DNA from: CAYOMP01 sp964405075
GTDB taxonomy: Bacteria; Bacillota; Clostridia; Lachnospirales; Lachnospiraceae
Assembly: GCA_964405075.1 (NCBI GenBank)
Contig: CAYOMP010000020.1
Coordinates: 1 to 28,082, forward strand
Direction of reading: 5' to 3'
DNA: 28,082 nucleotides
In this document: piece after piece, positions 9,701 to 16,619 of the stretch
Position numbering within the stretch: the stretch's first letter is position 1
How the letters are laid out: each line of letters starts with the position of its first letter
Notes under the pieces: generated by a model
Databases searched by the model: none
What the model saw: only the letters and a program-made list of their open reading frames with translations
What the model was told of the DNA's origin: nothing
Program-made: the position numbers and the translations under genes

Positions 9701-10053
9701 GTAAGAACTCTGGTGGTGAAGGACAGAATCCATTGTATATCGCTCTCTTAGCCAGTTTTGCCCAAGTATATAAGGTTAATGCCAAAGAAAACTCTAAGAG
9801 AAAACCTACAATGCGTCTGGTAGTATTAGATGAGGCATTTTCTAAGATGGATGGAGAAAAGGTAGGCAGCTGTGTGGAATTAATTAGAAAAATGGGATTT
9901 CAGGCAATTATTAGTGCAACTAATGATAAACTGCAAAACTATGTGGATTATGTAGATAAAACATTTGTATTTGCTAATCCAAATAAAAATCATATATCGA
10001 TTCAGCCGTTTGAAAAGAGAGAATTTCAATCACTTTTAGATATAGCTGAATAA
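6712..10053 (+). CDS. jetC: JetC/MksB-like SMC ATPase of a Wadjet-type complex
   Basis: An SMC-like ATPase of about 1,113 residues that would use ATP to load on and extrude DNA with JetA and JetB. Visible parts: Walker A GHSGSGKST (35-43), a long N-terminal coiled coil, a small hinge-like globular part (about 448-600), the returning coiled coil, an ABC signature NSGGEGQN (about 999), Walker B LVVLDEAF with catalytic Glu (about 1036-1043) and D-loop SKMD. All ATPase residues look intact. Start choice: the frame is open from 6679, but homologues have only a few residues before the NWH motif, so ATG 6733 or 6742 are also possible; 6712 has GAGGA eight bases upstream. It overlaps jetB by 59 nt. 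No jetD nuclease gene follows; the next gene is ywmB. Confidence 0.9.
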   Translation: MTTAYQGMTRMCLNNWHYINEKVLSFNTGINFFTGHSGSGKSTVLDALQLMLYVDTNGRGFFNKAAKDDSDRSLMEYLRGMKVVSENDEAGYLRNQNFSTTIVLEFTNTQTGECQCMGVVFDVDVAANDADRMFFWHKGKLFANHYRVDNRAMSINELKDYLRANYTKEQWDFSRTNEKFRVKMYDTYLGGLDEKKFPALFKKAIPFRMNMKLEDFVKNYICMEKNIHIEDMQDSVVQYVRLRRRLEDTKNEIALLTEIKKQYEKFRFHWEHSLQYQYNIDKLDIYSIEKRLEEIQEKQIAYKEDLLNLEESTKTLENEIESLQKQRDEVMIAIENSGFSHLESELRSVNQVLEFLNNSKNKYDKIAQGLENWLDYSDIDTDSKANIVKFINYKADTAIIVDIKNTIADIQNKILERKAEVEEKVRILKNQILELEAEILELEEGKKAYPSYVIEAKNYIEGKLTQKYGTNVQVDILADIIEVADSKWQNAVEGYMANNKLSLIVSPEYSKAAIEIYDSMDAKRFHKVSVIDSERVMKASRTVLDDSLANEVVSDVDYAKAYVDFLMGSVVKCGKIDELRQNKNAITPDCVLYHNYKIQHINPKNYTDYACIGKGITEERIQRDKRKLDKLSQEIIPLKETIEEYNRLLKNEALNDDVETYEKYLTDIVQISEKNIEKENIEKRIEELKTFDINAWKQKKELLEREIKAKSATKELYSGEYRGKSKALKDFTGEVAMLNSDLVIKEKSFNYDAEREKQFQTMIKERANERIERIKNDLASKKITSDNSSNVEYEKLILVRDRYSKEYSFRGFNATSRENTDYDNMLARLESDKLQEFTEKANDQAKIAIHHFKTDFIYKIRDSIREAMQQKDELNEILAQSDFGKEKYRFTITKNKGEDGKFYDMFMDENLEVNPTQLSNHMENQIDMFSQEHSENYKDLINELIEIFMPPDNSDAAELEEARHNMEKYADYRTYLSFDMEQLIDGMPPMKLSKMLSKNSGGEGQNPLYIALLASFAQVYKVNAKENSKRKPTMRLVVLDEAFSKMDGEKVGSCVELIRKMGFQAIISATNDKLQNYVDYVDKTFVFANPNKNHISIQPFEKREFQSLLDIAE

Positions 10054-10154
10054 TACAATCTGATAAAATGTAAATATTCTTTTTATATGGTAAAAAATAT
10101 AGTTTGAATAATAATTACAAAAATGGCAATGATTGTTAATGGAGGTGGATTTTC

Positions 10155-10895
10155 ATGAAGAAAATTGTAACATTAACAATTGTTGCTGTTTTTGTTTACG
10201 CAGTAATCAGATATGTTGATTTGACAGGTAATAAAGATAGCGAAAAAATAATAGCGGAGGCATTCAATCAGACTAATTTGGAAAGTGTGGAAACTACAAT
10301 AACTTTTGAAGATGAATATAATGGAGAATATTTAAGTAGAGAGAATGCCAAAAAAGTTTTGAGTACATTGGCAAAGGAAATAGGAGTAGTTAATAATTAT
10401 CAGATTGAAGAAGAAAAGAGAGAAGGCTTTGGCAACGTTTCATTAGTTAAGGATGGAAAAAATGCGAAAACTCATTTGGAAATAATAACATATGAAAATA
10501 GTGGTTCTGATAATGAGATTTGGACAAAGCAGTATCTAAAGGTAGAGATTATTGTTTATGACAATGTTGAACAGGCTTTAATCTGGAAAGAAAAATTAGA
10601 TAGTATTTTAAAGAAATATATACAAAATCCTAGTGGAAAGATAGGAATTAGTGGCGAATATGCAGGGGAACTAACAGTAAATAAGAAAAATGTAATTACA
10701 GACAAATTAATGAGCGATACAAAGACTAAGGAGATTATATCTCATAGGAGTGAAAATATGTACATTATATATGGGTTGAGTGATATTATTGATACCTATA
10801 GAGAAATTGATGGTGCTAAGATTAATATGAGTATTTCTATTGATTACGATGAAAATAGAGAAAAAACCATGCTTACTTTGGCGTCGCCTATTTAA
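10155..10895 (+). CDS. ywmB: YwmB family secreted protein (TATA-box-binding-protein-like fold)
   Basis: A 246-residue protein with an N-terminal hydrophobic segment (about 3-20) acting as a signal or anchor, followed by an extracytoplasmic domain. The sequence pattern, including a C-terminal YGLSDII segment and acidic alternating strands, fits the YwmB family of Firmicutes, whose member structure resembles the TATA-box binding protein but whose function is unknown. GGAGGTG at 10141-10147 supports the start. In Bacillus the gene lies next to cell-envelope and sporulation genes; here it stands behind jetC with 101 bp between them. It is not a nuclease and cannot stand in for JetD. Confidence 0.75.
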   Translation: MKKIVTLTIVAVFVYAVIRYVDLTGNKDSEKIIAEAFNQTNLESVETTITFEDEYNGEYLSRENAKKVLSTLAKEIGVVNNYQIEEEKREGFGNVSLVKDGKNAKTHLEIITYENSGSDNEIWTKQYLKVEIIVYDNVEQALIWKEKLDSILKKYIQNPSGKIGISGEYAGELTVNKKNVITDKLMSDTKTKEIISHRSENMYIIYGLSDIIDTYREIDGAKINMSISIDYDENREKTMLTLASPI

Positions 10896-10900
10896 AAACC

Positions 10901-10929
10901 TTGACTTAAATAAAAACAAGAGGTATTAT
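10901..10929 (+). promoter_or_regulatory. Strong promoter of a leader-like transcript
   Basis: TTGACT (10901-10906), exactly 17 nt, then TATTAT (10924-10929), five bases after the ywmB stop codon. It drives a region with a 22-codon ORF and several hairpins ending in a terminator at 11307. Confidence 0.7.
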
Positions 10930-10979
10930 AAGAAAGTAAATGAGTATTTTTATTAGAAAGATGAAGGAGGTAATGTATT

Positions 10980-11048
10980 ATGATAATGAAGAATGTTTGT
11001 AGAATTAATTTAAGATTGCATATAATTACCTCGAATGTTAGTATCTAA
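10980..11048 (+). CDS. 22-codon leader-like peptide
   Basis: ATG at 10980 is preceded by a perfect AAGGAGG (10964-10970) and the strong promoter at 10901. The ORF ends at TAA 11046-11048; the peptide is basic and hydrophobic, with one Cys (KNVCRINLRLH) and a C-terminal ITSNVSI. A second in-frame ATG lies at 10986. No protein family is recognised. The combination of strong signals, tiny ORF and downstream hairpins resembles an attenuator leader peptide or a small-protein mRNA. It is not obviously rich in one amino acid, so classical amino-acid attenuation is not indicated. Confidence 0.45.
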   Translation: MIMKNVCRINLRLHIITSNVSI

Positions 11049-11092
11049 TAATTTGTATATATGATGTTAATAGTACGTTTTGGTGTGCTTAT

Positions 11093-11156
11093 TTATATCA
11101 TAGGAAATTACTTGATAAGCTAATGTAAGAAAGTGTTGGGATTTCCTATGATATAA
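11093..11156. repeat. Long hairpin repeat, module type 1
   Basis: TTATATCATAGGAAAT (11093-11108) and ATTTCCTATGATATAA (11141-11156) form a perfect 16-bp inverted repeat around a 32-nt loop. The loop contains TAAGAAAGTGTTGGG, which recurs in variant form near 19084. It lies inside the putative leader transcript. Confidence 0.6.
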
Positions 11157-11164
11157 AAACACTT

Positions 11165-11245
11165 CGTGCAATATGCGTAGCTCGCGGAGAAGAATTTTGC
11201 CATAAAGGCACCGCTCGCGCGCGAAGAGTTTGCAAGCAAACTCTT
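11165..11245. repeat. CGC-rich palindromic repeat, module type 2
   Basis: This is locally GC-rich in an A/T-rich context: CTCGCGGAGAAG, then GCTCGCGCGCGA (11213-11224), then AAGAGTTTGC (11224-11233) facing GCAAACTCTT (11236-11245). Related short palindromes occur at 138, 4460, 21045, 21440-21520 and 25711. Confidence 0.5.
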
Positions 11246-11274
11246 TGTTCTGAATGTATTAGAAGTTAGTTGAT

Positions 11275-11307
11275 AACCGTGGTAATTTGTTTTACTGCGG
11301 TTTTTTT
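11275..11307 (+). terminator. Intrinsic terminator of the leader-like transcript
   Basis: AACCGTGGTAA (11275-11285) pairs with TTACTGCGGTT (11292-11302) over 11 bp with two G-U pairs, a 6-nt loop and a run of seven Ts. It closes the unit begun at 10901 before the acetyltransferase gene. Confidence 0.75.
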
Positions 11308-11445
11308 GTTGTCAGGCATACGACAAAAAGAACTAGTGGACTTTTTTAGTTCAGTAGTATTATATGCAATCTGAAAATCGAAAAAATAGTAAAAGTATTA
11401 AGAAGAATTTAGTATTTAAAAAAGTAGATTAACGGAGGAACATAT

Positions 11446-11901
11446 ATGAACAGTGTGATTTTAAAAGAAATTGACGAAAGCAATTTTATTGATGCATTTA
11501 ATTTGGAATTAGCTAAAGGACAAGAACGGTTTGTTTCTAATCCGGTAAGAAGCCTTGCACAGGCGTATGTTTATCGAAAACAGTGTATGCCATTTGCTAT
11601 ATATTCTGATGATATTATGGTTGGCTATGTAATGGTGATTTATGACTATGACCTGGAGGAATATAATATTTGGCATATGATGATAGATAAAAAACACCAG
11701 CATAAGGGTTATGCAAAACAAGCTATGATTAAATGCCTAGAGTATATAAAGAGCAAACCATTTGGAGAATCTTCAAAGGTAGTTTTGACTTGTAATAAGG
11801 AAAATGAAATTGCAAATCACTTATATACTCAGTTGGGATTTGTAAAGAACCAAAATGAAGACGAAGATGAAATAGAAATGGAGTTATACATTCATGAATA
11901 A
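11446..11901 (+). CDS. GNAT family N-acetyltransferase, spermidine-acetyltransferase-like
   Basis: A 151-residue enzyme that would transfer acetyl from acetyl-CoA to an amine. The GNAT fold is clear: strands with PFAIYSDDIMVGYVMVIYDY, then the acetyl-CoA pyrophosphate loop QHKGYAKQAM (Q/R-x-x-G-x-G/A), and the C-terminal ENEIANHLYTQLGFV. The YNIWHMMIDKK stretch resembles BltD/PaiA-type polyamine acetyltransferases, so spermidine/spermine is the best guess, not a proof. GGAGG (11433-11437) sets the start. It is a single gene, isolated from the leader transcript by a terminator. Its C-terminus is acidic. Confidence 0.85.
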   Translation: MNSVILKEIDESNFIDAFNLELAKGQERFVSNPVRSLAQAYVYRKQCMPFAIYSDDIMVGYVMVIYDYDLEEYNIWHMMIDKKHQHKGYAKQAMIKCLEYIKSKPFGESSKVVLTCNKENEIANHLYTQLGFVKNQNEDEDEIEMELYIHE

Positions 11902-12079
11902 TTTAGAAAATAAAAAAAGCATTAGTAACAGCAGTACATCGTAATAGATATGAATTAGTGGAAAAATCTATGATGAAGAAAATAGGAAAAGCCAGAAAAG
12001 ATTTATCGAGAAAAAGAAAATAACAAAAAGAAATATTGTGCATATAGTAAATTATAATTATGTATAAAGGAGTTAGAAA

Positions 12080-12814
12080 ATGCCCTATACTGATTGGAAA
12101 ATGGAGCAAAATGATGAATTTGTACGTAAGATGAATCGGGACTTATCTAATGGAATGAATCAAAGAAATAGGAATAATAATATGTATATGGATTATGATA
12201 ATATGAACCAAAGAAATGTGAATTCGCCTATTAATCCTTATATGAATATGAACAATCCATACGGAAATCGGCCATATATGTACAATAATCCACAAATGTA
12301 CAATCCATATTTTCAGAATCCTTGGATGTGGCAAAATGACAATGCTGCTATGTATGACGAGGGGGAAGTAGAAAGACAGGCAGAAAAGGATTTGGAATAC
12401 TTAATTGAAATGTACCCGCAAACTGCTAAAATTATACAGAATTTAATTAAAGATGAATGTGATAATATGGAATATGAAGGCAGTGTGATGTATGATGAGT
12501 ATCCTGATAGGATTATGCTTAGAAAGATTTGCTCGCGGGTGCGTGAAAACTATGAAAATATGCAAAACGATAATATGCAAAATCAAAGAAATATGCGTGG
12601 AGAATCTTTTGAAACTAAAGAAGAAGGTCTAGTTGAAGGTCAGGATGTGGAGGCTAATAATAGAAGAACTGGATGCAATGGTAACTGCGGCAATTCTAAT
12701 AATCAAACCGGTATTGACGATTTAATAGAAGTAATGTTGTTCAATGAAATGTTTAGAAGAAGGTGCAGACACAATAGATGTCGACGCAGAGGACACGGTT
12801 CTAGATACAGATAA
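12080..12814 (+). CDS. Hypothetical Asn/Met/Tyr-rich protein with Arg/Cys tail
   Basis: A 244-residue protein with three parts: a low-complexity N-terminus (about 20-90) rich in Asn, Met, Tyr and Pro; a compact helical domain (about 95-160) containing YPQTAKIIQNLIKDECDNME and MYDEYPDR; and a C-terminus with CNGNCGN followed by an Arg/Cys/His-rich end (RRRCRHNRCRRR). The middle domain resembles hypothetical proteins of spore-forming Clostridia. Composition suggests a structural or spore-coat role, but that is inference. AAGGAG about nine bases before ATG supports the start. It is followed by a terminator at 12866. Confidence 0.75.
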   Translation: MPYTDWKMEQNDEFVRKMNRDLSNGMNQRNRNNNMYMDYDNMNQRNVNSPINPYMNMNNPYGNRPYMYNNPQMYNPYFQNPWMWQNDNAAMYDEGEVERQAEKDLEYLIEMYPQTAKIIQNLIKDECDNMEYEGSVMYDEYPDRIMLRKICSRVRENYENMQNDNMQNQRNMRGESFETKEEGLVEGQDVEANNRRTGCNGNCGNSNNQTGIDDLIEVMLFNEMFRRRCRHNRCRRRGHGSRYR

Positions 12815-12865
12815 TAATTGTTAAACAATTAAATTTGTGGTTGTGGTTTTTTAATAAAGGAATTA

Positions 12866-12903
12866 AAATATAGTCAGGCCTTTTTGGCTGTGACTATATT
12901 TTT
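12866..12903 (+). terminator. Intrinsic terminator just before the methyltransferase gene
   Basis: AAATATAGTCA (12866-12876) and TGACTATATTT (12891-12901) form an 11-bp stem with an inner GCC/GGC pair and a T-run. It ends only 14 bases before the next ATG and touches that gene's ribosome binding site. Confidence 0.7.
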
Positions 12904-12917
12904 AAGGTGGAATACAC

Positions 12918-14066
12918 ATGGAAAATTTGAGAAGTTTACTCAAAGAGAGTTTAAATATAAAATTAGCAAAAATAATTATTAGTAATCCAAGAGTTAAGGG
13001 TGAGCTTACTAAAATAGTGATTCGCCCAATTGAACTTAGAGGAATACTTTTTTTTCAGGAAACGTCTTATGTAGGAACTAAGGTTATTCATAAGAATTAT
13101 AATGAAAGTCAAATAGAAGACATTATTGTGGAAAATATGCAGAATATTTTTAAACAGATGGTAGTAGAACACACTAAGTTTAATGCCAATGTTTTAGTGA
13201 GTAAAAAGGGTGTAGTGACAATTAAGAAAAAAGCCCGGATTAATCCGATTACAAATGTGAATTTAGCACATAATAAAACTAAAAAATATATTTTGGAAAA
13301 AGGCAAAAAAGTAGATTTTCTAATAGACCTTGGTGTTATGACAAAAGAAGGGGAAATAGTAAAGTCTAAGTATGACAAATATAGACAAATTAATAGATTT
13401 TTAGAATTTATTGAGGATGTAATACCTAAGTTATCAAGAGATAGAGAAATTACCATTATAGATTTTGGCTGTGGCAAATCATATTTAACTTTTGCAATGT
13501 ATTATTATTTACATGAAATGCAGGGGTTTGACATTAATGTTATTGGATTAGATTTAAAAGAAGATGTTATTGATAAATGTAATAAATTAAGCAAAAAGTA
13601 TGGATTTGATAAGTTGAATTTTTATAAGGGTGATATTGCGTCTTATGAAGGTGTAGACCATGTTGATATGGTTGTAACGTTGCATGCCTGTGATACAGCT
13701 ACGGATTATGCATTGGAAAAGGCTGTTAAATGGGGGGCTGAGGTTATTTTGTCTGTACCTTGTTGTCAACATGAAATAAACAGTCAGATTAAGAATGATA
13801 TATTAGAGCCTGTTTTAAAATATGGTTTGATTAAGGAAAGAATATCTGCATTAGTTACAGATGCCTTACGAGCTGAAATGTTAGAATGTGTGGGATATAA
13901 TGTTCAAATATTGGAATTTATTGATATGGAGCATACTCCTAAGAATATTTTGATAAGAGCAGTGAAAGGCAAAAATAAAGCAAAGAATATTGAACAGTAT
14001 GAAAAATGTGTGGAATTTTTAGGTGTTGAGCCAACACTATGTAAACTTTTAGAGGAGCAGATATAA
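12918..14066 (+). CDS. Class I SAM-dependent methyltransferase (Methyltransf_32/METTL25-like)
   Basis: A 382-residue putative methyltransferase. The N-terminal 150 residues form an accessory domain. The Rossmann-type SAM fold begins with IDFGCGKSYL (motif I, about 181-190), followed by VIGLDLKEDV (motif II), LHACDTATDYAL (255-266) and PCCQHE (281-286). The last two are hallmarks of the Methyltransf_32 group (RrnAD/METTL25-like). The substrate is unknown; RNA is plausible from relatives. AAGGTGG at 12904-12910 supports the start. The next gene starts two bases after its stop, so the two are translationally coupled. The stem of an upstream terminator almost reaches its ribosome binding site, leaving little room for a separate promoter. 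Confidence 0.85.
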   Translation: MENLRSLLKESLNIKLAKIIISNPRVKGELTKIVIRPIELRGILFFQETSYVGTKVIHKNYNESQIEDIIVENMQNIFKQMVVEHTKFNANVLVSKKGVVTIKKKARINPITNVNLAHNKTKKYILEKGKKVDFLIDLGVMTKEGEIVKSKYDKYRQINRFLEFIEDVIPKLSRDREITIIDFGCGKSYLTFAMYYYLHEMQGFDINVIGLDLKEDVIDKCNKLSKKYGFDKLNFYKGDIASYEGVDHVDMVVTLHACDTATDYALEKAVKWGAEVILSVPCCQHEINSQIKNDILEPVLKYGLIKERISALVTDALRAEMLECVGYNVQILEFIDMEHTPKNILIRAVKGKNKAKNIEQYEKCVEFLGVEPTLCKLLEEQI

Positions 14067-14067
14067 A

Positions 14068-16593
14068 ATGAAAAAGAACATAATAAAAGTAATAGTATTG
14101 GCTTTGGTTTTTGTTATTGGTGTGTATGTACTGAGTAGTTATAGAGAAGATAAAACTGTTACAGAAACTACAATTACCATGTCAGAAGCTAAATTGCCAA
14201 TTGTGATTTTAAATACATTTGATAATATGGTTAATCCTTTGCATGGATATGTATCTGATATGGAGGCATGCTATATGCGTGACACCATTACTCCATTAGA
14301 TGATACGAGAGAATTAAAGTTGATTATAGATAAATATACTTCTGTTGTTACAGGGATTAAGTATGAAGTTCGAAGTCTAGATACATCCAGACTGGTTGAA
14401 GAAACACAGGTAACGGATTATGTAGATGATAACAATAAGATACATGCCACTTTGAATATTAAGAATCTCTTAGAAAAAGGTAAGGAGTATATTTTAAAAA
14501 TCACCTTGAGTTTGGATGATGGAAGTAATGTAAATTATTATACAAGGATTATCGGAACTAAAGATTATGATTTATATGTTGGAGAAAAATTAAATTTTGT
14601 AAAGGAATTTAACGAGAAGACATTTGATAAAGAATTGGCAGAGGATTTGGTTATATATTTGGAGTCAAATCATTTGGGAGATAATTCAACATTTAATAAA
14701 GTTAATATTAATTCCAAATTTGAACAGGTAACCTGGGGAAATCTGAATGTTGAGGTTAAGTCAGATGTTATTCCACAAATAAAGGAGATAAATTCGGATA
14801 CAGCATCTATTACATTTGACTATGTAGTTAGCTGTAAAAATGAAGATGTACAAGAGTATTACAATATTTCAGAATATTATCGTGTGAGATACACTAGTGA
14901 AAGAATGTATTTGCTGGATTTTAAACGTGAAATGAATGAAATCTTTTCAGAACCTAATCAGGTTATTAAAGAAAACAGGGTTACATTAGGAATCGGTGAT
15001 TCGGATGTAGAATATGAAGAAAGTACAGATGGCAGATTTGTTTCTTTTGTATGGCAAAATGCTTTGTGGGCGTTGAATCCAGAGGAGAATAAAGTTACAT
15101 CGGTATTTACATTTAGAGATGATATTGCAGACATGAGAGTTAATTATAATCAAAATGCTATTAAAATTCTAGATGTAGAGGATGAGGGAAACATTGACTT
15201 TATTGTGTATGGATATATGCCGAGAGGAACTAATGAAGGTAAGTGTGGAGTGAGTCTGTATCGATACGAGAGGGAACTTAACACAATAGAAGAAAAAGTA
15301 TTTATTCCATCAACCAAATCTTACCAATATATGTCTAAGTATGTTGAAACATTGGCATACTTAAATGATAGGAATACCCTATATATTATGATAGATGATT
15401 CAGTATATTCTATTGATGTAGAAACAACTGCTTGTACGGAGATTGTTACAGGGATTGAGGATAAGAATTATGTAGTATCAGAGGATGGTCAATTTCTGGC
15501 ATGGCAGAATGAATCGGGTACAGCAAATGCAACTAAAATATTTTTTATGGATTTAGAATATGCGCATAAAGAAACAATTGAAGTTGAGGATGATACAAGA
15601 GTTTGTGCAATAGGGTTTATAGATGAAGACTTTATTTATGGAAAAATAAGTGTTGGTGATATAATGACAGACGATACTGGAAAAGAATGGTATCCAATGT
15701 ATAGTGTTATTATAATGGATAAGGATGGAAATGTTCTTGAAGATTATCAAAAGTCAGGTACCTATGTGGTAGGGGCCAATATTGACACTAATATGATTCG
15801 TCTAAAATGCGTGAGGGCAGTGGAAGGTGGCTACGTATACGTAGATGATGAGTATATTATGAATAATGCTGAGGTTGTTGAAAAGAAAAATAAATTGGTA
15901 CAAATTTCTACTGAATTAAAGGAAACACAGATGCAGTTAAACTTGTACAATAGTTTTTCTACTGATAAAAAAGTTACTTTGATAGAACCAAAGGAAATAG
16001 CTAGTGTAACAAATCATACATTGGAAGTTAAAAATAAAAAAGATCAAAAAGACAGATATTATGTTTTTGCTGAAGGTAAGCTTCAGGAAATATATGATGA
16101 GGTGAACGAAGCTATTATATGTGCCAATGATTTGATGGGCGTTGTTGTATCGGAAACACAAGAATATGTGTGGGAGAGAGGTAGCAGACAGGTAAGGACG
16201 CAAGTAAGTGGAATTACGGATATCTTAGAGAGTAGTGAAAACTCACTGGCAGCTTGTTTAGATGCAATACTTTTAAAAGAGGGAACCAATGTATCTGCCA
16301 GTGTTATGCTTGAAAAGGGAGAGACAGCTCTAACTTTGCTTGATTCCTATGTAGAGGGCGAAGTTTTTGATTTGACCGGAACACCAATGAGTGCTGTACT
16401 GTATTATGTAAGCAAGGGTGCACCGGTGATAGCACTTAATGACGAAGGTTATTACGTTTTGATTGTTGGATATGATGAATTAAATATAACAGTAATGAAT
16501 CCAGTTAGAGGAACTACACACAAGATAGGAATGAATGATAGTACAGAAATGTTTGAAAATGCCGGAAATATATTTATCGGTTATTTAAAATAG
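14068..16593 (+). CDS. Membrane-anchored beta-propeller protein with a degenerate C39-like peptidase domain
   Basis: An 841-residue protein. The N-terminal hydrophobic helix (about 5-24) is a signal or anchor, so the rest is probably extracytoplasmic. Residues about 30-290 are mixed strands. About 300-620 contain repeated strand motifs (DGRFVSFVWQNALWAL, DGQFLAWQN) like a beta-propeller. The C-terminal part (about 720-841) resembles a C39/papain-like peptidase: the Cys motif AACLDAIL (Cys730) is followed by GAPVIALNDEGYYVLIVGYD and MNP. The expected catalytic His is Tyr795 and the expected Asp is Asn811, so it is probably a non-catalytic binding domain. AGAGGAG inside the preceding gene sets the start. 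It is in an operon with the methyltransferase and the pectinesterase. Function is unknown. Confidence 0.75.
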   Translation: MKKNIIKVIVLALVFVIGVYVLSSYREDKTVTETTITMSEAKLPIVILNTFDNMVNPLHGYVSDMEACYMRDTITPLDDTRELKLIIDKYTSVVTGIKYEVRSLDTSRLVEETQVTDYVDDNNKIHATLNIKNLLEKGKEYILKITLSLDDGSNVNYYTRIIGTKDYDLYVGEKLNFVKEFNEKTFDKELAEDLVIYLESNHLGDNSTFNKVNINSKFEQVTWGNLNVEVKSDVIPQIKEINSDTASITFDYVVSCKNEDVQEYYNISEYYRVRYTSERMYLLDFKREMNEIFSEPNQVIKENRVTLGIGDSDVEYEESTDGRFVSFVWQNALWALNPEENKVTSVFTFRDDIADMRVNYNQNAIKILDVEDEGNIDFIVYGYMPRGTNEGKCGVSLYRYERELNTIEEKVFIPSTKSYQYMSKYVETLAYLNDRNTLYIMIDDSVYSIDVETTACTEIVTGIEDKNYVVSEDGQFLAWQNESGTANATKIFFMDLEYAHKETIEVEDDTRVCAIGFIDEDFIYGKISVGDIMTDDTGKEWYPMYSVIIMDKDGNVLEDYQKSGTYVVGANIDTNMIRLKCVRAVEGGYVYVDDEYIMNNAEVVEKKNKLVQISTELKETQMQLNLYNSFSTDKKVTLIEPKEIASVTNHTLEVKNKKDQKDRYYVFAEGKLQEIYDEVNEAIICANDLMGVVVSETQEYVWERGSRQVRTQVSGITDILESSENSLAACLDAILLKEGTNVSASVMLEKGETALTLLDSYVEGEVFDLTGTPMSAVLYYVSKGAPVIALNDEGYYVLIVGYDELNITVMNPVRGTTHKIGMNDSTEMFENAGNIFIGYLK

Positions 16594-16619
16594 AAAATAT
16601 AATAAATGGAGGAATATAA

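Noticed and set aside
10155..10895. ywmB considered as a replacement for the missing jetD
   Set aside because: It has a signal/anchor segment, fits YwmB and shows no nuclease (Toprim-like) motif.
11906..12018. Short basic frame (ALVTAVHRNRYELVEK...) between the acetyltransferase and the Asn-rich protein
   Set aside because: It looks protein-like but has no start codon with a binding site except an ATG giving 17 residues; it may be a decayed gene piece, but support is too weak.
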